From positions 1-49,648 of the forward strand of contig JALENK010000060.1 in the NCBI GenBank assembly GCA_022767515.1: a stretch of DNA of 49,648 nt. Direction: 5' to 3'. This DNA is from Clostridium sp. (GTDB lineage: Bacteria; Bacillota; Clostridia; Clostridiales; Clostridiaceae). Shown here in pieces: positions 34,475 through 43,067 of the stretch; the first letter of the stretch is position 1; each line of letters opens with the position of its first letter. The notes below the pieces were generated by a model that worked only from the letters and a program-made list of their open reading frames with translations, made no database searches and had not been told where the DNA came from. Made by a program: the position numbers and the translations under genes.

Positions 34475-35503
34475 ATGAGTTTTAATAAATTAAGAAAATT
34501 ACCATCTCCAGAAGAAATAATGCAAGAAGTTCCTTTAGATGAGCATTTAAAGAAAATTAAGGCAGAGAGAGATGACGAAATTAAGAAAATATTCAGAGGA
34601 GAAAGTGATAAATTTATAGTAATCATAGGACCATGTTCAGCAGATGATGAAGATGCAGTTTGTGATTATGTATCTAGATTAGCTAAGGTTAACGAGCAAG
34701 TTAAAGATAAATTATTTATTGTTCCAAGAATATATACTAATAAGCCAAGAACAACAGGAGAAGGATACAAGGGTATGCTTCATCAACCAGATCCAGAAAA
34801 AGCACCAAACATATTAGAAGGAATATATGCAATAAGAAAAATGTTTGTACGTGCTATAAAGGAAACATACTTGACTCCAGCTGATGAAATGTTATATCCA
34901 TGTAATCATATATATTGTGGTGATTTATTAACTTATGTTGCAGTAGGTGCAAGAAGTGTAGAAAATCAACAACATAGATTAACAGCAAGTGGAGTAGATG
35001 TTCCAATTGGTATGAAGAATCCTACAGGTGGAGATTTATCTATTATGTTTAATGCAATAAAGGCAGCACATGCTTCTCATGACTTTATATATAAAGACCA
35101 TGAAGTATCAACAAGTGGAAATGAATATGCTCATGCTATTTTAAGAGGATTTGTTGATACAAACGGAAATAGTGTTGCAAACTACCATTATGAAGATTTA
35201 TTAAAAACAGTAAAAATGTATGAAGAATCTTCATTTAAATATAAAGGAATTATTGTTGATGCAAACCATGCAAATTCAGGAAAGAAGTTTGAACAGCAAC
35301 CAAGAATAGTTAGTGAAATACTTCATAGTAGAGAATATAATTCAGACATTAAGAGACTTGTAAAAGGAGTTATGGTTGAAAGTTATATTGAAGAAGGTAC
35401 TCAAAAGGTAGGAGAACACATTTATGGTAAGTCTATTACAGATCCATGTTTAGGTTGGGATGCTACTGAAAAAATGTTATATGAAATGGCAGAAAGAATC
35501 TAA
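34475..35503 (+). CDS. aroF: 3-deoxy-7-phosphoheptulonate (DAHP) synthase, AroFGH type
   Basis: A 342-residue class I alpha DAHP synthase, joining phosphoenolpyruvate and erythrose 4-phosphate in the first step of aromatic amino-acid synthesis. Motifs: GPCSADD, the substrate loop YTNKPRTTGEGYKG (KPRTT), GARSVENQQHR, GMKNPTGGD, and VDANHANSGKK with the metal-binding His. Length and order match E. coli AroF/G/H. The isozyme (Phe-, Tyr- or Trp-sensitive) cannot be assigned. It is a single-gene unit with its own promoter and terminator. Confidence 0.94.
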   Translation: MSFNKLRKLPSPEEIMQEVPLDEHLKKIKAERDDEIKKIFRGESDKFIVIIGPCSADDEDAVCDYVSRLAKVNEQVKDKLFIVPRIYTNKPRTTGEGYKGMLHQPDPEKAPNILEGIYAIRKMFVRAIKETYLTPADEMLYPCNHIYCGDLLTYVAVGARSVENQQHRLTASGVDVPIGMKNPTGGDLSIMFNAIKAAHASHDFIYKDHEVSTSGNEYAHAILRGFVDTNGNSVANYHYEDLLKTVKMYEESSFKYKGIIVDANHANSGKKFEQQPRIVSEILHSREYNSDIKRLVKGVMVESYIEEGTQKVGEHIYGKSITDPCLGWDATEKMLYEMAERI

Positions 35504-35505
35504 TA

Positions 35506-35537
35506 AAAAAATCTCAGATGAAAATCTGGGATTTTTT
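35506..35537 (+). terminator. Intrinsic terminator after aroF
   Basis: Stem AAATCTCAGAT/ATCTGGGATTT, extended by flanking A and T runs, with a stable GAAA tetraloop and TTTTTT. Confidence 0.9.
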
Positions 35538-35608
35538 ATTTATTTTCGATGTAAACCTTTTATTTTTTTAACAATTTGTAAATATTTTTGTTTTATAAGT
35601 AAAAATAG

Positions 35609-35636
35609 TTACAAAAATATTAAAAAGTGATACAAT
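35609..35636 (+). promoter_or_regulatory. Promoter of the Lys/Ala-rich CBM21-like gene
   Basis: TTACAA (35609-35614), a 16-base spacer, and TACAAT (35631-35636) preceded by TGA as an extended -10, 31 bases before the ATG at 35667. Confidence 0.6.
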
Positions 35637-35666
35637 AAAATCATAATGAAAAAAGGGGGAACCAAA

Positions 35667-36200
35667 ATGGCAAAGAAAACAATAGCCAGAAAGACAACAA
35701 CAACAAAGAAAGTAGCAACTAAAGTTGCAGCTAAAACAACAACAGCTAAAGTGGCAGCCAAGGCGGAAGAAACTAAGGTGGCAGTAGATAAAGTAGTAGA
35801 AACTAAGGCAGAAGAGGCGAACAAAGAAGTAGAAAAGAAAGTTGAAGCTAAAGTAGAAGAAAAGGCAATAAACTTAGCTGACTATCTTGGAGATTCTCAC
35901 GTAAGGGTATTATTTGATGAAGATGATAAGAAGACAGTTACTAAATATCCAATAAATGTTGTTCTTAAGAATTATGATATTAATAAGAGAGTTTTAGTGG
36001 TTTATACTGAAGACAATTGGGAAACAACACAATATAAATCTTTAGATTATGTTTCACAAGATGAAAATGGAATTGAAATATGGAGTACAACACTAAAGCT
36101 AAGCACTAAGACAAAGGACTCATTTAAATATGTAATTTCATATGGATGCAATGGTAATGAAATCTGGGATAATAATAACGGAGAAGATTACAAGTTTTAG
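35667..36200 (+). CDS. Lys/Ala-rich tail fused to a CBM21-like starch/glycogen-binding domain
   Basis: A 177-residue protein. Residues 1-75 are low-complexity and Lys/Ala/Thr/Val/Glu-rich (KTTTTKKVATKVAAKTTT near 9-26), like histone H1-type disordered tails, first basic and then acidic. Residues about 80-177 match the CBM21/CBM53 pattern: KRVLVVYTEDNWETT, a central IWSTTL, and the closing IWDNNNGEDYKF, equivalent to the family's WDNN-x-G-x-NY. There is no signal peptide, so it should act inside the cell, perhaps on glycogen. The ATG at 35667 is chosen over 35646 because AAAGGGGGA (about 35652-35660) lies between them at good spacing. Monocistronic with a strong terminator. The domain call is from motif memory. 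Confidence 0.75.
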   Translation: MAKKTIARKTTTTKKVATKVAAKTTTAKVAAKAEETKVAVDKVVETKAEEANKEVEKKVEAKVEEKAINLADYLGDSHVRVLFDEDDKKTVTKYPINVVLKNYDINKRVLVVYTEDNWETTQYKSLDYVSQDENGIEIWSTTLKLSTKTKDSFKYVISYGCNGNEIWDNNNGEDYKF

Positions 36201-36203
36201 TAT

Positions 36204-36247
36204 GAAAAAAATACCTCGTCAATTAAGTTTGACGAGGTATTTTTTTT
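36204..36247 (+). terminator. Strong intrinsic terminator
   Basis: A perfect 12-base-pair stem ATACCTCGTCAA/TTGACGAGGTAT (36211-36222 with 36229-36240), extended by A7/T8 runs on both sides. Confidence 0.93.
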
Positions 36248-36279
36248 CTATATAATTATATATAGAGATTAAAAAATGG

Positions 36280-36942
36280 ATGGTGAGGAAAATGACAAAT
36301 GAGCCATATAGTAGTAGTAGAATATGTCAAGATGTTGAAAATAAATTTGCATTTGTTTGCAAGGAACAATTGGATAAGTTTAATGTATTATGTGATTATG
36401 TAAAAAAGATAAATATGTATTTAGATGAATATAGTAAAGAAGATGGAAGTTTAGAGTATTATGCTAAACTAGTATTTGAACGAATTAAAGATCATATGTT
36501 AGCTGCTACCATTCTTATAGGAAAGGGTTTTTTAATTGATGGAATAAATATTGTAAGATCAAGCTTTGAAGATTTGTGGCTTATACAAAATATTTTTTTG
36601 AAAGAGAATTATTTTGAAGAATGGAGAGATGGACTAGGGGTAAGACCTTGGAAGCTTAGACAACTAAAGGATTTAGAGGAAATATATGAAGAAAATGAGA
36701 TGATTTATAAAGCATTATCTAATATCTCTCATTGTAGTGTCGCTAGTATCTCTCATATGGTTAGTGCAAAAGATGGTATGGAGAGTATTCAAAAGGATTA
36801 TAATCTTTTAATTGTTTCATTTTACAGTTCAATTTTACAGGTAGTTGATGGAATGATTTCTCGTTATGGAGAAAAAGAAGAATTAGTAAAAATAAATGAT
36901 GAATTATTTGAGTTAGATATAGTAAATGATGCAAAGGAGTGA
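36280..36942 (+). CDS. DUF5677-like hypothetical protein
   Basis: A 220-residue helical protein. Residues about 68-105 (ILIGKGFLIDGINIVRSSFEDLW) resemble the repeated-helix core of DUF5677, a HEPN-like group of unknown function; the conserved Arg and Glu lie in VRSSFED. A second block, ALSNISHCSVASISH, supplies His/Ser residues often conserved in such proteins. The start is uncertain: ATG 36280 has no clear ribosome site, while ATG 36292 has GAGG at a short spacing of 3 bases. It ends 4 bases before the HisJ start, so the two may be co-transcribed. There is no membrane segment and no toxin RX4-6H motif that I can point to. Confidence 0.6.
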   Translation: MVRKMTNEPYSSSRICQDVENKFAFVCKEQLDKFNVLCDYVKKINMYLDEYSKEDGSLEYYAKLVFERIKDHMLAATILIGKGFLIDGINIVRSSFEDLWLIQNIFLKENYFEEWRDGLGVRPWKLRQLKDLEEIYEENEMIYKALSNISHCSVASISHMVSAKDGMESIQKDYNLLIVSFYSSILQVVDGMISRYGEKEELVKINDELFELDIVNDAKE

Positions 36943-36946
36943 TGTT

Positions 36947-37738
36947 ATGAGTAAAATAATTAGAGATGGGCATATTCATACACCTCTATGTCCTCATGGA
37001 GAGATGAATGAAAAATTTGAAGATTACGTTTATAAGGCTTTAGAGGAAGGGTTAAAGGAAATCACTTTTACTGAACATCTACCTCTTCCAGATACTCTAA
37101 ATGGTGTAGACAATGAATTTTTAAAGGAGTGTGCACTTTCTGATGAGGCAACAGAGGAGTATATAAAAAAGGTTAATGAAATTAAGGCTACATTTAAAGA
37201 TAGATTAAAAATAAATTTAGGCTTTGAAGTGGATTATATTGATGATATGGAAGACACTGTTAGAGAAAAATTAAATAGATATGGAGAAAATATTGAAGAT
37301 TCTATATTATCAGTGCATTTTGTAAAGTATAAGGATAATTACTATGCAATAGATGGACTTAATGATTTTGAATATCTTTTAAAGGAACTTGGTAGTCTAG
37401 AAGAGGTTTATAATTTATACTTTAATACTGTTTATAAATCAATTACCTCTGATTTAGGTAAGTATAAACCCAAGAGAATAGGGCATATTACATTAGTTAG
37501 AAAGTTTGCACAGAAATATCCTTATGAATATAAAAATATAGCTTTATTTAATAAGATAGTTAGGGAAATGAAGGAAAGAGATATGGAATTTGATTATAAT
37601 ACCGCAGGACTTAGAAAGCCATTATGTAAAGAAACTTATCCATCAGGTATATTTTATGAGATTTTGGTTAATAATAATATAAGAAAGGTTTATGGTTCTG
37701 ATTCGCATATTGCAAAGGATGTAGGAGCAGGATTTTAG
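36947..37738 (+). CDS. hisJ: Histidinol-phosphatase, PHP type
   Basis: A 263-residue PHP-superfamily phosphatase, removing phosphate from histidinol phosphate in histidine synthesis. Metal ligands are visible in DGHIHTPLCPHG (H-x-H), FTEHLPLPD, SVHFVKY, RIGHITLVRKF and GSDSHIAKDVG. AAAGGAG (36933-36939) supports ATG 36947. The protein stops at VGAGF, where family members normally continue for a further 15-25 residues as a last helix, so the C-terminus is short. No other histidine gene is nearby. Confidence 0.87.
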   Translation: MSKIIRDGHIHTPLCPHGEMNEKFEDYVYKALEEGLKEITFTEHLPLPDTLNGVDNEFLKECALSDEATEEYIKKVNEIKATFKDRLKINLGFEVDYIDDMEDTVREKLNRYGENIEDSILSVHFVKYKDNYYAIDGLNDFEYLLKELGSLEEVYNLYFNTVYKSITSDLGKYKPKRIGHITLVRKFAQKYPYEYKNIALFNKIVREMKERDMEFDYNTAGLRKPLCKETYPSGIFYEILVNNNIRKVYGSDSHIAKDVGAGF

Positions 37739-37747
37739 GGGAAAGTT

Positions 37748-38755
37748 ATGAATACAGAAGAAATAAAATCAAAGTTAGAAACGTTTGAATATGATTTTTT
37801 AAGAAGAGATGAAAATTTAGGCAAAAATATAATATTATTAACTTTAGGTGGAAGCTATGCGTATGGAACTAACACCGACAGTAGTGATTTAGATGTTAGA
37901 GGCATTGCTGTTGAGAGGGTTTCTAATATTATTGGGCTTACTTCATTTCAACAGTTTGAGGATAAGGAAACAGATACAGTTATTTATGGGTTAAAGAAGA
38001 TAATTAAGCTTTTATTAAACTGTAATCCTAATACTATTGAGATGCTTGGAACTAAGGATGAGCATGTTTTTGTGTGTAATAAATATGGAAAAGAACTTAG
38101 AAATAATATAGATATATTTTTATCTAAAAAAGCCATACAAAGCTTTGGAGGTTATGCATCTCAACAGCTTAGAAGGCTACAAAATTCACTAGTTAGAGAT
38201 AATTATCCAAGTTATGAAAAAGAAGAACACATATTAAATTCAATTAATAATCAAATTGCAACTATGAATGATAGGTATCAATTTTTTGATGATAATAATT
38301 TAAAATTATATGTTGATACATCTAAAAGAGATAGTATGACAGAGGAAATATATATGGATATAAATTTTAAACATTATCCACTTAGAGATTTTAAGAATAT
38401 ATATTCAGAGATGAGTAATGTTGTTAGAAGCTATGATAAGCTTACACATAGAAATAATAAGAAGGATAGTGCACATATGTATAAACATGCAATGCATTTA
38501 ATAAGGCTTTTAAATATGGGGACAGAAATACTTGAAGGAAAAGGAGTAAATACATACAGAGAGGCAGATCATGAAATATTAATGGATATTAGAAATGGTT
38601 ATTATAGCTATGAGGAAATATTTGAAATGGTAGACAAATATGTACAGCAATTTGATTATGCATCTAAAAATACAGTTTTAAATGATAATCCTGATATAGA
38701 GGCAACTAATCAGCTTTTAATTGACATATATAAGGATGTGATATTAAATGCTTAA
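37748..38755 (+). CDS. RlaP-type nucleotidyltransferase
   Basis: A 335-residue protein of the RlaP/YcgL nucleotidyltransferase group (DNA polymerase beta-like fold). The catalytic signature is GGSYAYGTNTDSSDLDVRG at about 34-52: GS followed by D-x-D. Residues around 85-105 (NPNTIEML) and 240-270 (HMYKHAMHLIRLLNMGTEIL) are typical C-terminal helices of the family. The family may transfer nucleotides to RNA or other acceptors, with the substrate unproven. It overlaps the CCA-adding enzyme gene by 8 bases, so both RNA-related transferases are probably co-expressed. Confidence 0.85.
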   Translation: MNTEEIKSKLETFEYDFLRRDENLGKNIILLTLGGSYAYGTNTDSSDLDVRGIAVERVSNIIGLTSFQQFEDKETDTVIYGLKKIIKLLLNCNPNTIEMLGTKDEHVFVCNKYGKELRNNIDIFLSKKAIQSFGGYASQQLRRLQNSLVRDNYPSYEKEEHILNSINNQIATMNDRYQFFDDNNLKLYVDTSKRDSMTEEIYMDINFKHYPLRDFKNIYSEMSNVVRSYDKLTHRNNKKDSAHMYKHAMHLIRLLNMGTEILEGKGVNTYREADHEILMDIRNGYYSYEEIFEMVDKYVQQFDYASKNTVLNDNPDIEATNQLLIDIYKDVILNA

Positions 38756-40064
38756 GCTACCTGAAGATGTTAAATATATAATAAATGTATTAAATAAGAA
38801 CAATTTTGAAGCATATGTGGTTGGTGGTTGTGTTAGAGACAGTATTCTAAATAGAAGCATAAATGATTGGGATATTACAACAAATGCAAAACCAGATGAA
38901 GTGGTTAAGCTTTTTGATAAAACAATTAAAACAGGAATTCAGCATGGTACTGTTACAGTTGTTTTAAATAATGAAAATTATGAAGTTACAACATATAGAT
39001 TAGATGGAAATTACGTAGATGGAAGGCATCCTGAAGAAATTCATTTTGTTAGCAACTTAAAGGAGGATTTAGCTAGAAGGGATTTTACAATAAATGCTCT
39101 TGCTTATAATGAAGAAAATGGACTTCAGGATTATTATAGGGGAGTTGAAGACCTTCAAAATAAGATAATAAGAGCAGTTGGAGACCCTTTAAAGAGATTT
39201 GATGAAGATGCATTAAGGATGCTTAGGGCAATCAGATTTTCATCGCAGCTTGATTTTGAAATTGAAGAAAGTACCTTTAATGCAATAAAAGAGCTAAGCT
39301 ATAGTATTAATAGGATATCTATCGAAAGAATAAGGGAAGAATTCAATAAGATTATTATTTCTAATCCATATGGGATATATAAGCTTATAGACACTAATTT
39401 ATTAAAGGAGTTTTTACCTGAGCTTCTTCTATGTCATAAGGTAAAGCAACAGAATCCACATCACATTTATGATGTATTAGAACACATTATAAAATCAGCC
39501 TCTATAATTGAATCTAGGCTTGATTTAAGATTAACTATGATATTACATGATATTTGTAAGCCACAGTGTAAAACAGTGGACGAAAAAGGAATAGGACATT
39601 TTTATGGTCATCCTCAAAGGTCGAGTAAAAAGGCATTTGAGATATTAAAACGAATGAAGTATGATAATGAAACTATAAAAAGAGTGACTACTTTGGTTTT
39701 ATATCATGATAGGGATATGCCAAGCTTTAAGAGCATAAGAAAGGTTTTAAGTGAGATAGGGGTTGACTTATTTAATGATTTATTAAAGGTAAAGGAAGCA
39801 GATGCACTTGCCCAAAATCCTCTTATGTATCAAGAGAAGCATGAAAGGTTAGAGTTAATTAAGGAAAAACTAAAAAAAATTATAGAGGACAATAATTGTT
39901 TTTCTATAAAAGATTTAGATATTAATGGAAGAGATGTTATAGCTCTTGGAGCTCAAGGAAAGGATGTTGGAAGAGTATTAAATTCTTTATTAAGCAAGGT
40001 TATTGAAAAACCAGAACTTAATTGTAGCGAAAAATTAATAAAACTAGCAAAAAAAATGATTTAA
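38748..40064 (+). CDS. cca: CCA tRNA nucleotidyltransferase with HD domain
   Basis: A 438-residue class II nucleotidyltransferase that adds or repairs the CCA end of tRNA. N-terminal catalytic motif VGGCVRDSILNRSINDWDI (G-G and D-x-D), RRDFTINAL for nucleotide recognition, and the head-neck region DEDALRMLRAIRFSSQL. The C-terminal HD domain (LTMILHDICKP, later YHDRDMP) is a phosphohydrolase-like module found in many bacterial members. The start overlaps the end of the previous gene. Confidence 0.95.
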   Translation: MLKLPEDVKYIINVLNKNNFEAYVVGGCVRDSILNRSINDWDITTNAKPDEVVKLFDKTIKTGIQHGTVTVVLNNENYEVTTYRLDGNYVDGRHPEEIHFVSNLKEDLARRDFTINALAYNEENGLQDYYRGVEDLQNKIIRAVGDPLKRFDEDALRMLRAIRFSSQLDFEIEESTFNAIKELSYSINRISIERIREEFNKIIISNPYGIYKLIDTNLLKEFLPELLLCHKVKQQNPHHIYDVLEHIIKSASIIESRLDLRLTMILHDICKPQCKTVDEKGIGHFYGHPQRSSKKAFEILKRMKYDNETIKRVTTLVLYHDRDMPSFKSIRKVLSEIGVDLFNDLLKVKEADALAQNPLMYQEKHERLELIKEKLKKIIEDNNCFSIKDLDINGRDVIALGAQGKDVGRVLNSLLSKVIEKPELNCSEKLIKLAKKMI

Positions 40065-40131
40065 ACAAAAAAATAAAGATGATAAAATAGAAGTATAAAT
40101 TTATGGATATTTATATAAGGGGGAGATATAT

Positions 40132-41040
40132 GTGCTAAGAAATAAGGATGGGGAAGAATATGATTTTCAAAGAAATAAAGCACTAAAGACAGATGATGCA
40201 TCTAAATGGATATTAATTTTTGTAATATTTATGGGACTAATGATAATGATATTTTCAGTAGTAGAGTTTGTTGATTCCTATAAAAAGACAGCAGATTATG
40301 AAAAGTGTGAAGCAACAGTAGTATATTGTAGTAAAGAAGGTGATTCTAAAATTATTAGAGTTACTTATCAAGTAGATGATGTAATATATCAAACAACTGC
40401 TTCAGATAATATATCATCCAATGTTGACAAGGGTGATATAAGATATGTTAAATATGATTCTAAAAATCCTCAAAATTCAGTTATAATAACTTATGATAGT
40501 AATATTATAGTATTTGTTATAGGGTTAACATTTGCAGGAATAGCCTTAGTTTTAGTTTTATTTAAAAAAGGTTATGAGGCAAAGATAATAAATAGAATAA
40601 TTAGTGCTCTAATTATAGTTGATGCAATAGTTCTAATAGCTGGCTTATGTTATGTACAAGGAACCTTAAATCCAATAGAAATTGTTAGGTATTATCCGAT
40701 ATCTATAGTTATGTATTTAGGATTTATTGCAGGGATAGTATTTTATTTAATAAGAAGAAGAGCGAAAACAAGCTATATTCTTGAATTAATTGAAAAGAAA
40801 GAAATCAATGGAAAATATCTTTATATTTTTGAATGTTCAACAGCAAGAGTTGATTGGTTAAGATTTTATGCATATTATTCTACTGAAAAAATAGATATGT
40901 TTGAGGAAATTGAAAAGTTCAAGGTAAAGATAGGGGAAAACTGCATAATAGATAAAAATGAAGAGCTTAAGGATACTCCTTATACTACATTAATAGATAT
41001 TAGTACAGTTAAAATTGAAGATTTTATACCAAAAAAATAG
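40132..41040 (+). CDS. DUF3592-type membrane protein
   Basis: A 302-residue membrane protein. One hydrophobic helix at about 23-44, then a beta-rich extracytoplasmic stretch (about 48-118; CEATVVYCSKEGDSKIIRVTYQ, then VKYDSKNPQNSVI) matching the DUF3592 pattern, then three more helices (about 122-145, 153-178, 186-206) and a soluble C-terminal domain. Start is GTG at 40132 behind AAGGGGGA. Function is unknown. Its stop codon lies inside the convergent terminator at 41033-41065. Confidence 0.75.
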   Translation: MLRNKDGEEYDFQRNKALKTDDASKWILIFVIFMGLMIMIFSVVEFVDSYKKTADYEKCEATVVYCSKEGDSKIIRVTYQVDDVIYQTTASDNISSNVDKGDIRYVKYDSKNPQNSVIITYDSNIIVFVIGLTFAGIALVLVLFKKGYEAKIINRIISALIIVDAIVLIAGLCYVQGTLNPIEIVRYYPISIVMYLGFIAGIVFYLIRRRAKTSYILELIEKKEINGKYLYIFECSTARVDWLRFYAYYSTEKIDMFEEIEKFKVKIGENCIIDKNEELKDTPYTTLIDISTVKIEDFIPKK

Positions 41041-41065
41041 AAGAGGGACATCCTCTTCTATTTTT
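41033..41065. terminator. Bidirectional terminator overlapping both stop codons
   Basis: A 14-base-pair stem (41033-41046 with 41052-41065) with a five-base loop, A-rich at the left and T-rich at the right. The plus-strand stop (41038-41040) and the minus-strand stop (41058-41060) both lie within it. Confidence 0.85.
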
Positions 41066-41744
41066 GTATTTGAGCTTTAATCATTTCGTGAGAGATTATT
41101 GATAAATTAGATTCATTAAAGGTTAATGCTTTTTCAAAGCAATTATTAGCTTCATCTACGTTTCCATTTTCCTTTAAAAGAAGTCCATAATAATAATATG
41201 GTTCAGAGAAGTTTGGCTTTTTTTCTGCTTCATCAATTATATTTTGATAAATTTTAAAAGCTTCTTCTTTTTGATTTAAGTAATAGTAGGATTGAGCTAA
41301 ATTATCTAAGATAACATTATTAGAATCATAGTCCTTTGCTTCAAGATTAAGCTCAAGTGCTTCTTCATAGCGCTTTCCAACAATTAATAAATATCCTAGG
41401 GTTTCATAAATAGAAGTCGTTTTAAAATCATTTAATAGATTTTTGTAAGTATCTATTGCTTCATCTATTTTACCAATTTTCCATAAATATCTGCCTTCAG
41501 TTTCACGATATGTAATTTTGAATCTATCCTCTGATAGAGATGCATAATCTATGCTGTCTAATACTTCTTTGCAGGTATCAGCTTTTCCTAAATAAATTAA
41601 TGTGGATGCATAGCTCAGTTTAATTCCATTGCCTGCTTTTTTCTTAGAACAAGCCTTTTTATATATTTCAAGAGCTTTATCATAGTTACGTGCATTAAAA
41701 GCAGTATTTGCCTTTATGAAGGCTAGGTTTTCAAAAAAAGACAT
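41058..41744 (-). CDS. Tetratricopeptide-repeat protein
   Basis: A 228-residue soluble protein composed of about five TPR units. Typical signatures are AFNARNYDKALEIYKKAC, GKIDEAIDTYKNLLNDF, GKRYEEALELNLEAKDYD, NQKEEAFKIYQNIIDEA and GNVDEANNCFEKALTFN. It should form a superhelical protein-binding scaffold. GGGAGGA lies before the ATG. It is divergent from sbcD across a 97-base gap and is not obviously related to it. Confidence 0.88.
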   Translation of the reverse strand: MSFFENLAFIKANTAFNARNYDKALEIYKKACSKKKAGNGIKLSYASTLIYLGKADTCKEVLDSIDYASLSEDRFKITYRETEGRYLWKIGKIDEAIDTYKNLLNDFKTTSIYETLGYLLIVGKRYEEALELNLEAKDYDSNNVILDNLAQSYYYLNQKEEAFKIYQNIIDEAEKKPNFSEPYYYYGLLLKENGNVDEANNCFEKALTFNESNLSIISHEMIKAQIQK

Positions 41745-41841
41745 ATATAATCCTCCCTTAAAAATAGTCTATAAAAACATTGTATATTATTTTTTAATTT
41801 ATTACAATAAATGTATAGTTTAAAGGAGGAATGGAGAAAAT

Positions 41842-43047
41842 ATGAAAATTTTGCATACGGCTGATTGGCATTTAGGGAAAAATCTAGAAGGACATAGTAG
41901 ATTAGATGAACAGGAAGAATTTTTAGAGGATATTATTAAGATTGTAAATGATGAGAAGGTGGATTTAGTTATAATAGCTGGAGATATTTATGATACCAGT
42001 AATCCTCCAGCAAGGGCTGAAAAGTTATTTTATAGTACACTTAAGAGGATGTCTGAAAATGGAGAAAGAATGATACTAGTTATTTCAGGTAATCATGATA
42101 ATCCAGAAAGATTAGTAGCAGCAGGACCTCTTGCAAGAGAGCATGGAATTATTATGGTAGGTCTTCCTAAGACGGTTGTGGAAACAGGGGAATATGGTCA
42201 AAATATGGTAGTTGATTCTGGGGAAGGCTTTATTGAAATTAAGATTAATGATGAAAATGCAGTAATATTAACTCTTCCATATCCAAGTGAAAAAAGGTTA
42301 AATGAAGTTATTTATAAAGATATGGATGATGAAGATAAAAATCTTAAATCTTATTCTGATAGAATAAAGGAATTCTTTGATAAGGGCAAAGTAAAGTATA
42401 GAGAGGATACAATAAATTTAGTAGTATCACATCTTTTTGCAATGGATAGTGAAATTTCAGATTCTGAAAGAAATATAAGCCTTGGTGGTAGTTATATTGT
42501 TAATGGAAGTGTATTTCCAAGTGAAGCTCAATATATAGCTCTTGGACATATTCATAAGCCACAGATAGTTCCTAATACTAATAAGAGGGCAAGATATTCA
42601 GGAGCACCAATTCATTATAATAAAAGTGAAATAAACTATGAAAAAAAGTGTTTTATTGTTGAGGTAAAGCCTAACGAAGAATGTAAGGTAAAGGAAATTG
42701 CATTAAAGACATACAAGCCTATAGAAATATGGAAATGTGATAGTGTTGATGAGGCTATAAAAATGTGTAAGGATAATGCAGATAAGAATTGCTATGTATA
42801 CTTAGAAATAAAGACAGATTCCTATATAAGAGAAGACGAAATAAAGGAAATGAAATCTTCTAAGGAAGATATAATTGAAATAACACCGATAATAGAAGCA
42901 AAAGAAAATGATGAAGCAGAGGACTTATTAAAAGAGGAGAAATTTGAAGATTTATTTAAAAGCTTTTATAAAAAGCAAAGAGGCGTAGAACCAACTTCTG
43001 AAGTGTTAGAAATGCTTAATTCATTAATTGCTGATATAGAAGAGTAG
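41842..43047 (+). CDS. sbcD: Exonuclease SbcCD, nuclease subunit
   Basis: A 401-residue Mre11-type metallophosphoesterase nuclease. All phosphoesterase motifs are present: HTADWHLGK, AGDIYDT, ISGNHDN, VVSHLFA and LGHIHKP. It processes DNA hairpins and blocked ends with SbcC. The C-terminal capping and SbcC-binding region (about 290-401) is complete. AAAGGAGG precedes the ATG; sbcC starts 20 bases after the stop. Confidence 0.95.
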   Translation: MKILHTADWHLGKNLEGHSRLDEQEEFLEDIIKIVNDEKVDLVIIAGDIYDTSNPPARAEKLFYSTLKRMSENGERMILVISGNHDNPERLVAAGPLAREHGIIMVGLPKTVVETGEYGQNMVVDSGEGFIEIKINDENAVILTLPYPSEKRLNEVIYKDMDDEDKNLKSYSDRIKEFFDKGKVKYREDTINLVVSHLFAMDSEISDSERNISLGGSYIVNGSVFPSEAQYIALGHIHKPQIVPNTNKRARYSGAPIHYNKSEINYEKKCFIVEVKPNEECKVKEIALKTYKPIEIWKCDSVDEAIKMCKDNADKNCYVYLEIKTDSYIREDEIKEMKSSKEDIIEITPIIEAKENDEAEDLLKEEKFEDLFKSFYKKQRGVEPTSEVLEMLNSLIADIEE

Positions 43048-43067
43048 CTTAGGAAAGGAGAAACGTA

